Assembly (NCBI RefSeq): GCF_029478665.1
Contig: NZ_JARPQB010000018.1
Location: forward strand, 1 to 64,000
Reading direction: 5' to 3'
Length of the DNA: 64,000 nt
From: Pseudomonas entomophila
GTDB taxonomy: Bacteria > Pseudomonadota > Gammaproteobacteria > Pseudomonadales > Pseudomonadaceae
Positions within the stretch are counted from its first letter, which is position 1; each line of letters starts with the position of its first letter. Position numbers and translations under genes: made by a program. The notes beneath the pieces were generated by a model. That model was not told the origin of the DNA and searched no databases. It saw only the letters and a list, made by a program, of their open reading frames with translations. Positions 39,381-49,443 of this stretch are shown piece after piece.

Positions 39381-40772
39381 TCAGGAATGGCTCAACTCGG
39401 CATGCTCATCCCCGCCCAGCACCTGCTGGTCGGTCTGCTTGAGCAACTGGCTGGTGACCACGCCCGCGGTCATCGAGCCGTTCACGTTCAACGCCGTGCG
39501 GCCCATGTCGATCAGCGGTTCCACCGAGATCAGCAAGGCCACCAGCTCGACCGGCAGGCCCATGGCCGGCAGCACGATCAACGCGGCGAAGGTCGCGCCA
39601 CCACCCACCCCGGCCACCCCGGCCGAGCTCAGGGTGACGATGGCCACCAGGGTGGCGATCCACAGCGGGTCGAAGGTATCGATGCCCACCGCCGGAGCCA
39701 CCATCACCGCGAGCATCGCCGGGTACAGGCCGGCGCAGCCGTTCTGGCCGATGGTCGCGCCGAACGAGGCGCTGAAGCTGGCGATCGACTGCGGCACGCC
39801 CAGGCGCAGGGTCTGCGCCTCGATGTTCAATGGGATGCTGGCGGCGCTGGAGCGGCTGGTGAAGGCGAAGGTCAGCACCGGCCACACCTTGCGGAAGAAA
39901 CGCAGCGGGCTGACGCCGGTCAGCGCCAGGATCACCCCGTGGACCACGAACATCAGGCCCAGGCCGATATACGACACCACCACGAAGCTGCCCAGCTTGA
40001 GGATGTCCTCGAGGTTGGAGCTGGCGACCACCTTGGTCATCAATGCCAGCACGCCATAGGGGGTGAGTTTCATCACCAGGCGCACCAGGCGCATCACCCA
40101 GGCCTGCAGCACGTCGATGGCCGACAGCGCGCGCGCGCCCTTGTCCTTGTCGTCCTTGATCAGCTGCAACGCCGCCAGGCCCAGGAACACGGCGAAGATC
40201 ACCACGCTGATGATCGAGGTCGGCTTGGCCCGGGCCAGGTCGCCCACCGGGTTGGTCGGCACGAACGACAGCAGCAGTTGCGGGATGTTGAGGTCGGCGA
40301 CCTTGCCCGCGTAGTCACTGTTGATGGCTTGCAGGCGGGCGCTTTCCTGGGCGCCGGCCACCAGCCCCTCGGCGCTCAGGCCAAACAGGTTGGTCAGGGC
40401 GATGCCGATCAGCGCGGCGATGGCGGTGGTCAGCAGCAGGGTGCCGATGCTCAGCACGCTGATGCGGCCCAGCGAGGAGGCGTTGTGCAGGCGGGCCACG
40501 GCGCTGAGGATCGAAGCGAAGATCAGCGGCATGACGATCATCTGCAGCAGGCCGACGTAGCCGTTGCCGACCAGGTCCAGCCAGGCCAGGGTGGCTTTCA
40601 GTACCGGATGGCCGGCGCCGTAGACCGTGTGCAGGGCCAGGCCGAACACCACGCCCAGCACCAGGCCCAGCAGCACCTTCTTGGCCAGGCTCCAGTCGGT
40701 TCGGCGGGTTTGCGCCAGGCCCAGCAACAGGGCCAGGAACGCCAGCAGGTTGAGTGACAGCGGCAGGTTCAT
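39381..40772 (-). CDS. tcyP: L-cystine/dicarboxylate symporter TcyP
   Basis: A 463-residue DAACS-family cation symporter, the same length as E. coli TcyP. About nine hydrophobic segments and the re-entrant serine-rich loop [14 protein letters not shown] are visible, along with [19 protein letters not shown] in the transport core. TcyP imports L-cystine; relatives carry C4-dicarboxylates, but the N-terminal [17 protein letters not shown] and [17 protein letters not shown] favour TcyP. The start is MNLPLSLN, with GGAG about 8 nt before. The 244-bp divergent interval to pchP holds an AT-rich tract near 40840-40890, a likely promoter zone. Confidence 0.88.
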   Translation of the reverse strand: MNLPLSLNLLAFLALLLGLAQTRRTDWSLAKKVLLGLVLGVVFGLALHTVYGAGHPVLKATLAWLDLVGNGYVGLLQMIVMPLIFASILSAVARLHNASSLGRISVLSIGTLLLTTAIAALIGIALTNLFGLSAEGLVAGAQESARLQAINSDYAGKVADLNIPQLLLSFVPTNPVGDLARAKPTSIISVVIFAVFLGLAALQLIKDDKDKGARALSAIDVLQAWVMRLVRLVMKLTPYGVLALMTKVVASSNLEDILKLGSFVVVSYIGLGLMFVVHGVILALTGVSPLRFFRKVWPVLTFAFTSRSSAASIPLNIEAQTLRLGVPQSIASFSASFGATIGQNGCAGLYPAMLAVMVAPAVGIDTFDPLWIATLVAIVTLSSAGVAGVGGGATFAALIVLPAMGLPVELVALLISVEPLIDMGRTALNVNGSMTAGVVTSQLLKQTDQQVLGGDEHAELSHS

Positions 40773-41016
40773 TGAAGCTCCAGGAAAAGGCGGAAGAGGC
40801 ATCGCCTCTGTGAGCGATTACGAACGGAAATGCTAACAGCCTGAAAACAAACGAATTTATACCTAAAAGTAATTTGCATAGTCGCTTATGGAATAACGCC
40901 TTGTCGCAATTGGCAATGAACATGGCGTTTGCGGTTGCCTCGACGTCGGTCGCGAGTGCCTGCCTGTCACAAATCAGGCATAGGGTTGAGCGGCCACGTC
41001 TTTGGGAGAACCGCAC

Positions 41017-42075
41017 ATGATGTCTGCTCCGAGAATCCTTGCCGGCGGCCTGGCCCTGTTGCTGAGTGCCAGCAGCTGGGCGGCCACCGAGCTCAAGCAC
41101 TGGCCGGCCGAAGCCGCCCAGAAGCTCGACGCGATGATTGCCGCCAATGCCAACAAAGGTAACTACGCGGTGTTCGACATGGACAACACCAGCTACCGCT
41201 TCGACCTCGAGGAGGCGCTGCTGCCGTTCATGGAGAACAAGGGCCTGCTGACCCGCGACAAGCTCGACCCCTCGCTCAAGCTGATCCCGTTCAAGGATAC
41301 CGCCGAGCACAAGGAGAGCCTGTTCAGCTACTACTACCGCCTGTGCGAGATCGACGACATGGTCTGCTACCCCTGGGTGGCCCAGGTGTTCTCGGGGTTC
41401 ACCCTCAAGGAACTCAAGCAGCAGGTCGACGAGCTGATGGCTTCGGGCAAGCCGATCCCCAGCACCTATTTCGAGGGTGACCAGGTCAAGGCCATCGAGG
41501 TGCAGCCACCCAAGGTGTTCACCGGCCAGGCCGAGCTGTACAACAAGCTGATGGAGAACGGCATCGAGGTGTACGTGATTTCCGCCGCCTCGGAAGAGCT
41601 GGTGCGCATGGTCGCCGCCGATCCGAAGTATGGCTACAACGTCAAACCCGAGAATGTGATCGGCGTCAGCCTGTTGCTCAAGGACCGCGCCACTGGCCAG
41701 CTGACCACCGCGCGCAAGCAGATCACCGCCGGGCACTACGATCCGAAGGCCAACGAAGGCCTGGAACTGACCCCTTACCTGTGGACACCGGCGACCTGGA
41801 TGGCCGGCAAGCAAGCGGCGATCCTGACCTATATCGATGAGTGGAAGAAGCCGGTACTGGTGGGCGGCGACACCCCGACCAGCGATGGCTACATGCAGTT
41901 CCACAGCGTCGACGTGGGCAAGGGCGGCATCCACCTGTGGATAAACCGCAAGGCCAAGTACATGGACCAGCTGAACGGCATGATCGCCAAGCATGCGGCG
42001 GCCCAGGCCAAGGAAGGGTTGCCGGTGACGGCGGACAAGAACTGGGTGATCGTGACGCCGGAGCAGATTCAGTAA
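41017..42075 (+). CDS. pchP: Phosphorylcholine phosphatase PchP
   Basis: A 352-residue periplasmic HAD-superfamily phosphatase. The signal peptide is cleaved near residue 22 (SASSWA, then ATELK). Motif I is FDMDNTS, with Asp at 54 and 56; the P. aeruginosa enzyme has the same [19 protein letters not shown] fits motif II and [14 protein letters not shown] fits the acidic motif. PchP releases choline from phosphorylcholine, linking host-lipid breakdown to choline and betaine use. GGGAG lies 8 nt before the first of two adjacent ATG codons; an upstream TTG frame start is rejected. Confidence 0.87.
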   Translation: MMSAPRILAGGLALLLSASSWAATELKHWPAEAAQKLDAMIAANANKGNYAVFDMDNTSYRFDLEEALLPFMENKGLLTRDKLDPSLKLIPFKDTAEHKESLFSYYYRLCEIDDMVCYPWVAQVFSGFTLKELKQQVDELMASGKPIPSTYFEGDQVKAIEVQPPKVFTGQAELYNKLMENGIEVYVISAASEELVRMVAADPKYGYNVKPENVIGVSLLLKDRATGQLTTARKQITAGHYDPKANEGLELTPYLWTPATWMAGKQAAILTYIDEWKKPVLVGGDTPTSDGYMQFHSVDVGKGGIHLWINRKAKYMDQLNGMIAKHAAAQAKEGLPVTADKNWVIVTPEQIQ

Positions 42076-42090
42076 CTGACACTGCGTTCA

Positions 42091-42210
42091 CCTGTAGGAG
42101 CGGCCTTGTGCCGCGAAAGGGCCGCAAAGCGGCCCCGGCAATTTTGCATCTAGGCTGAATTTTTGGGGCCGCTACGCAGCCCTTTCGCGGCACAAGGCCG
42201 CTCCTACAGG
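42091..42210. repeat. REP pair, class C (stem GGCCTTGTGCC)
   Basis: Inverted units GTAGGAGCGGCCTTGTGCCGCGAAAGG and its complement, with inner hairpins GGCCGC...GCGGCC, between pchP and ilvD. Confidence 0.9.
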
Positions 42211-42240
42211 AGGTGTGTGTTGCGCAAAGCAGGCATAAAA

Positions 42241-42265
42241 AAACCGGCGCACCAGGCGCCGGTTT
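42241..42265. terminator. Bidirectional terminator after ilvD
   Basis: A 10-bp stem AAACCGGCGC / GCGCCGGTTT with a 5-nt loop, flanked by A-rich and T-rich runs on both sides, 18 bp beyond the ilvD stop. Confidence 0.88.
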
Positions 42266-42283
42266 TTTTATGCCTTCAAAGCC

Positions 42284-44125
42284 TCACAGCCCGTCGAGCA
42301 TCGCCTTGTTGCGCACCGCGCCCTTGTCGGCGCTGGTGGCCAGCAGGGCGTAGGCCTTCAGCGCGGTGGTCACCTTGCGTGGTCGCACTTCAGCCGGCTT
42401 CCAGCCCTTCTTGTCCTGCTCGACGCGACGCGCGGCCAGCTCGTCATCGCTGACCAGCAGGTTGATCGAACGGTTGGGGATGTCGATCAGCACTTTGTCG
42501 CCATCGCGCACCAGGCCGATCGCGCCGCCCGCCGCCGCTTCCGGCGAAGCGTGGCCGATGGACAGGCCCGAGGTGCCGCCGGAGAAGCGGCCGTCGGTGA
42601 GCAGGGCGCAGGCCTTGCCCAGGCCTTTCGACTTCAGGTACGAGGTCGGGTACAGCATCTCCTGCATGCCCGGCCCGCCCTTCGGGCCTTCGTAGCGAAT
42701 GATGACGATGTCGCCGGCCTTCACTTCGTCGGCGAGGATGCCGCGCACGGCGCTGTCCTGGCTCTCGAAGATCTTCGCGTTGCCTTCGAACACCAGGATG
42801 GAGTCATCCACGCCGGCGGTCTTCACCACGCAGCCGTCCTGGGCGATGTTGCCGTACAGCACCGCCAGGCCGCCTTCCTGCGAGTAGGCGTGCTCGACGC
42901 TGCGGATGCAGCCTTCGGCGCGGTCGTCGTCCAGCGTCTCCCAGCGGGTCGACTGGCTGAACGCGGTCTGCGTCGGGATGCCGGCCGGGCCTGCCTTGAA
43001 GAAGGTGTGCACGGCTTCGTCATCGGTCTGGGTGATGTCCCACTTGGCGATGGCTTCTTCCATGCTGCGGCTGTGCACGGTAGGGAGGTCGGTGTGCAGC
43101 AGGCCGCCACGGGCCAGCGAGCCGAGGATGCTGAAGATGCCCCCGGCGCGGTGCACGTCTTCCATGTGGTACTTCTGGATGTTCGGCGCCACCTTGCACA
43201 GCTGCGGCACCTTGCGCGACAGGCGATCGATGTCGCGCAGGTCGAAGTCCACTTCCGCCTCCTGGGCCGCGGCCAGCAGGTGCAGGATGGTGTTGGTCGA
43301 GCCGCCCATGGCGATGTCGAGCATCATGGCGTTCTCGAACGCCTTGAAGTTGGCGATGCTGCGCGGCAGTACCGACTCATCGTTCTCGCCGTAGTAGCGC
43401 TTGCACAGCTCGACGATGGTGCGACCGGCGGTGAGGAACAGTTGCTCGCGATCCGAGTGGGTGGCCAGCGTCGAGCCGTTGCCCGGTAGGGCGAGGCCCA
43501 GGGCTTCGGTCAGGCAGTTCATCGAGTTGGCGGTGAACATGCCGGAGCACGAACCGCAGGTCGGGCAGGCGCTGCGCTCGTACTCGGCGACCTTCTCGTC
43601 GGAGGCGCTGGAGTCGGCGGCGATGACCATGGCGTCGACCAGGTCCAGGCCGTGGCTGGCCAGCTTGGTCTTGCCGGCTTCCATCGGGCCGCCGGAAACG
43701 AAGATCACTGGGATGTTCAGGCGCAGGGCGGCCATCAGCATGCCGGGGGTGATCTTGTCGCAGTTGGAGATGCAGACGATGGCGTCGGCGCAGTGGGCGT
43801 TGACCATGTACTCGACGGCGTCGGCGATGATCTCGCGGCTGGGCAGCGAGTACAGCATGCCATCGTGGCCCATGGCGATACCGTCGTCCACGGCGATGGT
43901 GTTGAACTCTTTCGCCACGCCACCGGCGCGTTCGATCTCGCGGGCGACCAGCTGGCCCAGGTCCTTCAGGTGCACGTGCCCCGGGACGAACTGGGTGAAC
44001 GAGTTGGCGATGGCGATGATCGGCTTCTTGAAGTCTTCGTCCTTCATCCCGGTGGCGCGCCACAGGGCACGGGCGCCAGCCATGTTGCGGCCTTGGGTGG
44101 AAGTCTTGGAACGATAATCAGGCAT
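42284..44125 (-). CDS. ilvD: Dihydroxy-acid dehydratase
   Basis: A 613-residue Fe-S dehydratase of standard length, the third step of isoleucine and valine synthesis. Cluster and active-site cysteines are in [12 protein letters not shown] (residues about 122-133) and [19 protein letters not shown] (about 192-210). The C-terminal serine loop is [25 protein letters not shown] lies 7 nt before the ATG. No leader peptide or attenuator is visible upstream on the minus strand. Confidence 0.97.
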   Translation of the reverse strand: MPDYRSKTSTQGRNMAGARALWRATGMKDEDFKKPIIAIANSFTQFVPGHVHLKDLGQLVAREIERAGGVAKEFNTIAVDDGIAMGHDGMLYSLPSREIIADAVEYMVNAHCADAIVCISNCDKITPGMLMAALRLNIPVIFVSGGPMEAGKTKLASHGLDLVDAMVIAADSSASDEKVAEYERSACPTCGSCSGMFTANSMNCLTEALGLALPGNGSTLATHSDREQLFLTAGRTIVELCKRYYGENDESVLPRSIANFKAFENAMMLDIAMGGSTNTILHLLAAAQEAEVDFDLRDIDRLSRKVPQLCKVAPNIQKYHMEDVHRAGGIFSILGSLARGGLLHTDLPTVHSRSMEEAIAKWDITQTDDEAVHTFFKAGPAGIPTQTAFSQSTRWETLDDDRAEGCIRSVEHAYSQEGGLAVLYGNIAQDGCVVKTAGVDDSILVFEGNAKIFESQDSAVRGILADEVKAGDIVIIRYEGPKGGPGMQEMLYPTSYLKSKGLGKACALLTDGRFSGGTSGLSIGHASPEAAAGGAIGLVRDGDKVLIDIPNRSINLLVSDDELAARRVEQDKKGWKPAEVRPRKVTTALKAYALLATSADKGAVRNKAMLDGL

Positions 44126-44443
44126 AAAGCACTCCTGGCGGCTTAATCAGGTCACTAATAAGGGAGTGAGCTTCTCTTGTCCTAAATACGCCGAAGGCCG
44201 GTTGCCACAGGCACGGATGGGGATCGAAAGACCGCGCGGGATCGCCGCAGGCTCGACCAGAGCTCATAAACCCGCCGGGGATGTCTGGCGATGAATGGCT
44301 CGATTCTACACCGCCGCGCCCGCGAGGGAATGGCGTTGTGATAATTGGCTGCCGCCAGCCCGCAAGGTAAAGCCCTTGGCGTGATTCGGGCCGGTTTCGG
44401 TAGACTTGCGCGCCTTCCACCCCACTGGCCAAAAGGATTTGCA
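44126..44443. other. 318-bp divergent interval between ilvD and the DUF4153 gene
   Basis: The interval has no credible ORF. On the minus strand TGTAGAATC near 44305-44315 is a possible -10 element for ilvD, giving a leader of about 180 nt. On the plus strand TAGACT near 44401 could be a -10 for the DUF4153 gene. No operator is obvious. Confidence 0.4.
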
Positions 44444-46117
44444 ATGCCAGCGCCAAGTCGCTCTTTACTGTTCTACGTCATCATCGGTCTGATCCAGGGC
44501 CTGGTGGTGCTCACCACCGTGAAAGGAGAGGGTGAACTGCTGGGGTTCAGCCTGTCGGTGGCTGTGTGCGTCGCGGTGGCGGTAGCGGGGCTGAACCTGC
44601 AGTTGCTCGGCAGCGCGGTGCTGCAACGTGGCACAGGCTGGCTGGTACTGGGCCTGACCGTGCTGATCAGCGGTATCAGTGGCTGGCTCTCCCGTTTCGA
44701 GCACCTGGGATGGCTGCAGCAGACCTGGTGCCTGGCCGCCATCGTGCTGGGGTATATCGGCACTGCGTTCATTCTTGCCTGGCCGACTCGCGAAGGGCTG
44801 CGTCCACGCTACGAAGACCTGTTCAGGCATGCCTGGAACAACGTGTTCATCCTGTTCCTGGCGCAGTTGCTGATGGGCCTGTTCTGGCAGCTGCTTTGGC
44901 TGTGCGCACTGTTGTTCGCCATGCTGGGCATCCCGCAGGTCAAGCATGTGGTGGAGGCCCCCGAGTTCCTCTGTCTGCTGTTGCCGGTGGTGTTCTCCCT
45001 GGGGATGCGCATGGGCCGGGAAAACGAAAAGGTCATCGGGCTGCTGCGCGGTATCCTGCTGACACTGTGCCGCTTCCTGTTGCCATTGAGTGCGGTGATC
45101 GCCGTGGTGTTCACCCTGACACTGCCTTTCAGCGGCCTGCAACCCGTGTGGGACACTGGTTATTCCACCGCTCTGCTGTTGGTGCTGGCAGGCATCAACC
45201 TGTTCCTGACCAATGGTGTGTTCCAGGACGGCCATCAAGGCAACGCTTATCCTGCGCCGCTCAAGCGCCTGGTCGAGGCCAGCCTGTTGTGCCTGCCGGT
45301 GCTGGTGGGCCTGGCGGCCTATGCCAGCTGGTTGCGCATCGACCAGTACGGGCTGACCCCGTCGCGCATCATGGCCATGCTGTTGGTGGGCGTGATGGTG
45401 GCGCACAGCCTGGCGGCGGTGTGGGCGGTGGTGAGTTCACGGCAGGCCTGGCTGTACAGCCTGCGGCTGAGCAACCCGTGGATCGCCTTGCTCAGCGCGG
45501 TGCTGGTGGTGCTGTTCTATACACCGCTGCTGGATCCGCTGGCGCTGAGCGCGAAGAACCAGGTCGAACGCCTGGTCAGCGGGCGCACGCCTATCGATGA
45601 GTTCGATGCCAGCCACCTGTACTACCGCCTGGGCGACCCGGGACGTGCGGCATTCGATGAGTTGCAGGCGCAGCTGCAAGGTCCGGAGTTGTTCGACCAG
45701 GCCGGCCGCGAACGGCTGCTGCTGAACATGGCCAAGGTGCATGAGCCGCCGGTCGAAGAGCCCCGTGGCCCGCAGCTCGAGTGGCTGGGCGCCGCGGTAC
45801 GCAACAGCCAGGCATTCGATACGTTGGTCATGACCGAGAGCCAGTGCGGCGGCAAAGGCTGTTTCCTGTGGGCGGTGGACATGGATGGCGATGGGCGCGA
45901 CGAAGTGCTGATGATTCCACGTCATGTCTATGCGTCCAACGTGTTCGTCTTCGCCAGTGAAGGCGGGTGGCACCAGATTGGCACCCTGTACGGTGATTTC
46001 GAGAACACCGAAGAACTGGTCAGGCAGATACGCCAGGGGGCAATGAAACCGGTCACGCCGAAGTACAAGACCCTGAGCCTCAATGGCGAGGAACTGTCCC
46101 TGCGGCTGGAGAAGTAG
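44444..46117 (+). CDS. DUF4153 membrane protein with C-terminal DxDxDG loop
   Basis: A 557-residue protein with about 11-12 hydrophobic segments in its first 370 residues (DUF4153 type), then a soluble periplasmic-like tail of about 190 residues. The tail contains VDMDGDGRDEVLM, an EF-hand-like calcium loop also seen in FG-GAP/VCBS repeats, and a pair of cysteines in ESQCGGKGC. I use ATG 44444 because AAAAGGA lies 8 nt upstream; the frame extends 33 codons further. Function is unknown; the tail suggests calcium-dependent folding or binding outside the membrane. Confidence 0.8.
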   Translation: MPAPSRSLLFYVIIGLIQGLVVLTTVKGEGELLGFSLSVAVCVAVAVAGLNLQLLGSAVLQRGTGWLVLGLTVLISGISGWLSRFEHLGWLQQTWCLAAIVLGYIGTAFILAWPTREGLRPRYEDLFRHAWNNVFILFLAQLLMGLFWQLLWLCALLFAMLGIPQVKHVVEAPEFLCLLLPVVFSLGMRMGRENEKVIGLLRGILLTLCRFLLPLSAVIAVVFTLTLPFSGLQPVWDTGYSTALLLVLAGINLFLTNGVFQDGHQGNAYPAPLKRLVEASLLCLPVLVGLAAYASWLRIDQYGLTPSRIMAMLLVGVMVAHSLAAVWAVVSSRQAWLYSLRLSNPWIALLSAVLVVLFYTPLLDPLALSAKNQVERLVSGRTPIDEFDASHLYYRLGDPGRAAFDELQAQLQGPELFDQAGRERLLLNMAKVHEPPVEEPRGPQLEWLGAAVRNSQAFDTLVMTESQCGGKGCFLWAVDMDGDGRDEVLMIPRHVYASNVFVFASEGGWHQIGTLYGDFENTEELVRQIRQGAMKPVTPKYKTLSLNGEELSLRLEK

Positions 46118-46133
46118 CCTTCCAAAGGCATGA

Positions 46134-46160
46134 AAAATCCCGGCGCATGGCCGGGATTTT
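46134..46160. terminator. Terminator between DUF4153 gene and rlmI
   Basis: An 11-bp stem AAAATCCCGGC / GCCGGGATTTT with a 5-nt loop, placed between convergent genes, 16 bp after the stop on the plus strand. Confidence 0.85.
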
Positions 46161-46175
46161 CTTGTAGCGAACGCC

Positions 46176-47372
46176 TTAGCTGTTGGGCAGCAACCGGCAG
46201 GTGATGCTCTTGATGTAGCGGGTCTCGGCGATCGCCGGGTGCACCGGGTGGTCCGGGCCCTGGCCGCCGCGCTCGAGCAGCTGCAGGTTGCGGTCCAGGT
46301 GGCGGGCGCTGGTCAGCAGGATGTTGTTCAGGTCGTCTTCCGGCAGGTGCATCGAGCACGAGGCGCTGACCAGGATGCCGTCCTTGTTCAGCATACGCAT
46401 GGCCTGTTCGTTGAGGCGGCGGTAGGCGGCCTCGCCGTTCTTCAGGTCCTTCTTGCGTTTGATGAAGGCGGGCGGGTCGGCAATGATCACGTCGAAGCGC
46501 TCTTCGGCGGCTTTCAGCTCACGCAGCGCCTCGAACACATCACCTTCGATGCAGGTCAGCTTCTCGCTGATGCCGTTCAGCGCGGCGTTGCGTTCCACGC
46601 CATCGAGGGCGAAGCCAGACGCGTCCACGCAGAACACTTCGCTGGCGCCGAACGCGCCGGCCTGCACGCCCCAGCCACCGATGTAGCTGAACAGGTCGAG
46701 CACGCGCTTGCCCTTGACGTAGGGCGCCAGGCGCGCGCGGTTCATGCGGTGGTCGTAGAACCAGCCGGTCTTCTGCCCTTCACGCACCGGGGCTTCGAAC
46801 TTCACGCCGTTCTCTTCCAGCGCCACCCAGTCCGGCACTTCGCCGTAGACGGTGTCGACATAGCGCTCGAGGCCTTCGGCGTCGCGGGCGGCGGAGTCGT
46901 TCTTGAACAGGATGCCGCTGGGTTTGAGCACCTGCACCAGGGCGGCGATCACGTCGTCCTTATGGGCTTCCATGGTGGCCGAGGCCAGCTGCACCACCAG
47001 AATGTCGAAGAAGCGGTCGACCACCAGGCCCGGGAGCAGGTCGGAGTCACCGTAGACCAGGCGATAGCAAGGCTTGTCGAACAGGCGCTCGCGCAGCGAC
47101 AGGGCCACGTTCAGGCGGTGCACCAGCAGCGACTTGTCCAGCGGCAGCTTGGCGTCGCGCGACAGCAGACGGGCGCAGATCAGGTTGTTCGGGCTCATGG
47201 CCACCACGCCCAGAGGCTTGCCGTTGGCGGCTTCGAGGATCGCCTGCTGGCCGGCCTTCAGGCCCTGCAGCGGGGTCGCGGCGACGTCGACTTCGTTGCT
47301 GTAGACCCACAGGTGGCCGGCGCGCAGGCGGCGGTCGGCATTGGCTTTGAGGCGAAGGCTGGGCAGGGACAT
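46176..47372 (-). CDS. rlmI: 23S rRNA (cytosine1962-C5)-methyltransferase RlmI
   Basis: A 398-residue rRNA methyltransferase. An N-terminal PUA domain (about residues 3-75, RRLRAGHLWVYSNEVD) is followed by the RNA-binding EEHEA-like domain and a Rossmann SAM domain: VLDLFSYIGGWGVQA, IIADPPAFIKRKKD and SASCSMH, with the catalytic Cys in the last. It methylates C1962 of 23S rRNA. GGAG lies 7 nt before the ATG. Confidence 0.9.
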   Translation of the reverse strand: MSLPSLRLKANADRRLRAGHLWVYSNEVDVAATPLQGLKAGQQAILEAANGKPLGVVAMSPNNLICARLLSRDAKLPLDKSLLVHRLNVALSLRERLFDKPCYRLVYGDSDLLPGLVVDRFFDILVVQLASATMEAHKDDVIAALVQVLKPSGILFKNDSAARDAEGLERYVDTVYGEVPDWVALEENGVKFEAPVREGQKTGWFYDHRMNRARLAPYVKGKRVLDLFSYIGGWGVQAGAFGASEVFCVDASGFALDGVERNAALNGISEKLTCIEGDVFEALRELKAAEERFDVIIADPPAFIKRKKDLKNGEAAYRRLNEQAMRMLNKDGILVSASCSMHLPEDDLNNILLTSARHLDRNLQLLERGGQGPDHPVHPAIAETRYIKSITCRLLPNS

Positions 47373-47462
47373 GACGTCGCTCCGGGAAAAAAGAGCGGGA
47401 GTATACCGTGTTGGCCCCGGATTCGCTGTGGGCCGCGACCAAGCGTGAGCTTATCGCTTCAT

Positions 47463-47552
47463 CCTGTAGGAGCCAGCCTTGCTGGCGAACCAGGCGCCCC
47501 GGTGCATGGCACCGGCCTTGCCGGTGTTCGCCAGCAAGGCTGGCTCCTACAG
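47463..47552. repeat. REP pair, class E (stem CCAGCCTTGCTGG)
   Basis: Inverted units with the same stem as at 31734-31811, and a central hairpin GGCACCGGCCTTGCCGGTG. It lies in the divergent interval of rlmI and the HDOD gene. Confidence 0.9.
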
Positions 47553-47645
47553 CGCTAAAGAAATTCCTGGATCCAACGATCCACTGAAAGGTTGCCCTGC
47601 CGGCGTACAGGGTTAGAATCCCCCGTCCCCCGCGAGTGTGTACTT

Positions 47646-48518
47646 ATGTCCCAGGAACTTACCGCCGAACAGATCCAGCAAGCCCTGCAAGGCATCACCA
47701 TCCCGCCACAGCCGCAGATCATGGTCGACCTGCAGTTCGAGCAGTACATGCCCGACCCTGATCTTGAGACCATCGCCAAGCTGATCAGCCAGGACCCGGG
47801 CCTGTCCGGTGCCCTGCTCAAGCTGGTCAACTCGGCGCAGTTCGGCCTGGCGAACAAGATCGGCTCGATCCAGCGCGCGGTGAACCTGCTGGGCAGCCGC
47901 TCGATCATCAACCTGATCAACGCCCAGTCGATCAAGGGCGAGATGAGCGACGAGACCATCGTCACCCTCAACCCGTTCTGGGATACCGCCCAGGACGTGG
48001 CCATGACCTGCCTGACCCTGGCCAAGCGCACCGGCATCCAGGCGGTCGACGAGGCCTACACGCTAGGTTTGTTCCACGATTGCGGCGTGCCGCTGATGCA
48101 CAAGCGTTTCCCCAACTACATGGAAGTGCTGGAAGAGTCCTACGCCAAGGCCAATGACGAAATCCGCGTGGTGGACACCGAAAACCGCGTGTTCAACACC
48201 AACCACTCGGTGGTCGGCTACTTCACCGCCAAGTCCTGGCGCCTGCCGGAGCACATCAGCGCCGCCATCGCCAACCACCACAATGCCCTGGCGGTGTTCC
48301 GCGACGAATCCTCGCGCAACACCCAGACCCAGCTGAAGAACCTGCTGGCGGTGCTGAAGATGTCCGAGCACATCTGCGCGTCCTACCGCGTGCTGGGCAA
48401 CCAGACCGTGGACCACGAGTGGGAGATGGTCGGGCCGCTGGTGCTGGACTACATCGGCCTGACCGAATACGACTTCGAGCAGCTCAAGCAGAACATCCGC
48501 GAACTGGGCGGGCACTGA
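47646..48518 (+). CDS. HDOD domain protein
   Basis: A 290-residue protein made of one HDOD domain (about residues 20-220), with ISQDPGLSGALLKLVNSAQFG, AVNLLGSRSIINLINAQ, LGLFHDCGVPLM and HSVVGYFTAKSWRLPEHI. HDOD domains are HD-like but usually lack phosphohydrolase activity and serve in signalling. The HD pair is present (HDCG), which leaves metal binding possible. MSQELTAEQ at 47646 is the start. It is 3 bp from mutM, so they are probably co-transcribed. Confidence 0.85.
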   Translation: MSQELTAEQIQQALQGITIPPQPQIMVDLQFEQYMPDPDLETIAKLISQDPGLSGALLKLVNSAQFGLANKIGSIQRAVNLLGSRSIINLINAQSIKGEMSDETIVTLNPFWDTAQDVAMTCLTLAKRTGIQAVDEAYTLGLFHDCGVPLMHKRFPNYMEVLEESYAKANDEIRVVDTENRVFNTNHSVVGYFTAKSWRLPEHISAAIANHHNALAVFRDESSRNTQTQLKNLLAVLKMSEHICASYRVLGNQTVDHEWEMVGPLVLDYIGLTEYDFEQLKQNIRELGGH

Positions 48519-48521
48519 GCC

Positions 48522-49334
48522 ATGCCGGAATTGCCAGAGGTCGAGACGACGCGGCGCGGTATCGCCCCGCACTTGGTGGGCCAACGGGTCAGCCGTGTGG
48601 TGGTGCGTGACCGGCGCCTGCGCTGGCCGATCCCGGAAGACCTCGACGTGCGCCTGTCGGGGCAGCGCATCATCAGCGTCGAGCGCCGCGCCAAGTACCT
48701 GCTGATCAACGCCGAGGTCGGCACCTTGATCAGCCACCTGGGCATGTCCGGCAACCTGCGCCTGGTCGAGCTGGGGTTGCCGGCGGCCAAGCACGAGCAT
48801 GTGGACATCGAGCTGGAGTCGGGATTGATGCTGCGCTACACCGACCCACGGCGTTTCGGGGCCATGCTGTGGAGCCTCGACCCGCTCAATCACGAATTGC
48901 TGATCCGCCTGGGGCCGGAGCCATTGACCGACCTGTTCGATGGCGAGCGGCTGTTCCAGCTGTCCCGTGGCCGCTCGATGGCGGTCAAACCGTTCATCAT
49001 GGACAACGCGGTGGTGGTGGGTGTGGGCAACATTTACGCCACCGAGGCATTGTTTGCGGCGGGCATCGACCCGCGCCGCGAGGCGGGGGGCATCTCCCGG
49101 GCGCGCTATCTGAAGCTGGCCATCGAGATCAAGCGCGTGCTGGCGGCGGCCATCGAGCAGGGCGGGACAACGCTGCGTGACTTCATCGGTGGCGATGGGC
49201 AGCCGGGGTATTTCCAGCAGGAGCTGTTCGTCTATGGGCGCGGTGGGCAGCCGTGCAAGGTGTGTGGCACCGAGCTGCGAGAGGTGAAGCTGGGGCAGCG
49301 GGCGAGCGTGTTCTGCCCGAAATGCCAGCGCTGA
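48522..49334 (+). CDS. mutM: Formamidopyrimidine-DNA glycosylase
   Basis: A 270-residue DNA repair enzyme that removes 8-oxoguanine and formamidopyrimidines and cuts the strand. The N-terminus [13 protein letters not shown] gives catalytic Pro2 and Glu3. RRAKYLL supplies the conserved Lys, HLGMSGNLR the helix, and the C-terminal zinc finger is C-x2-C ... C-x2-C ([15 protein letters not shown]). It follows the HDOD gene by 3 bp and is closed by a REP pair. Confidence 0.96.
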   Translation: MPELPEVETTRRGIAPHLVGQRVSRVVVRDRRLRWPIPEDLDVRLSGQRIISVERRAKYLLINAEVGTLISHLGMSGNLRLVELGLPAAKHEHVDIELESGLMLRYTDPRRFGAMLWSLDPLNHELLIRLGPEPLTDLFDGERLFQLSRGRSMAVKPFIMDNAVVVGVGNIYATEALFAAGIDPRREAGGISRARYLKLAIEIKRVLAAAIEQGGTTLRDFIGGDGQPGYFQQELFVYGRGGQPCKVCGTELREVKLGQRASVFCPKCQR

Positions 49335-49339
49335 TCCCC

Positions 49340-49442
49340 TGGGGCCGCTATGCGGCCCTTTCGCGGCACAAGGCCGCTCCTACAGACGGAACGCGATCCC
49401 CTGTAGGAGCGGCCTTGCGCCGCGATGGGCTGCGCAGCAGTC
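49340..49442. repeat. REP pair, class C, imperfectly matched
   Basis: Left stem TCGCGGCACAAGGCCGC, right stem GCGGCCTTGCGCCGCGA. The right unit has T to C at one position compared with the other class C pairs. It lies between convergent mutM and ggt. Confidence 0.85.
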
Positions 49443-49443
49443 C

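Noticed and set aside
44126..44343. Attenuator or leader peptide for ilvD
   Set aside because: No short ORF with Ile/Val/Leu codons and no terminator/antiterminator stems were seen on the minus strand.
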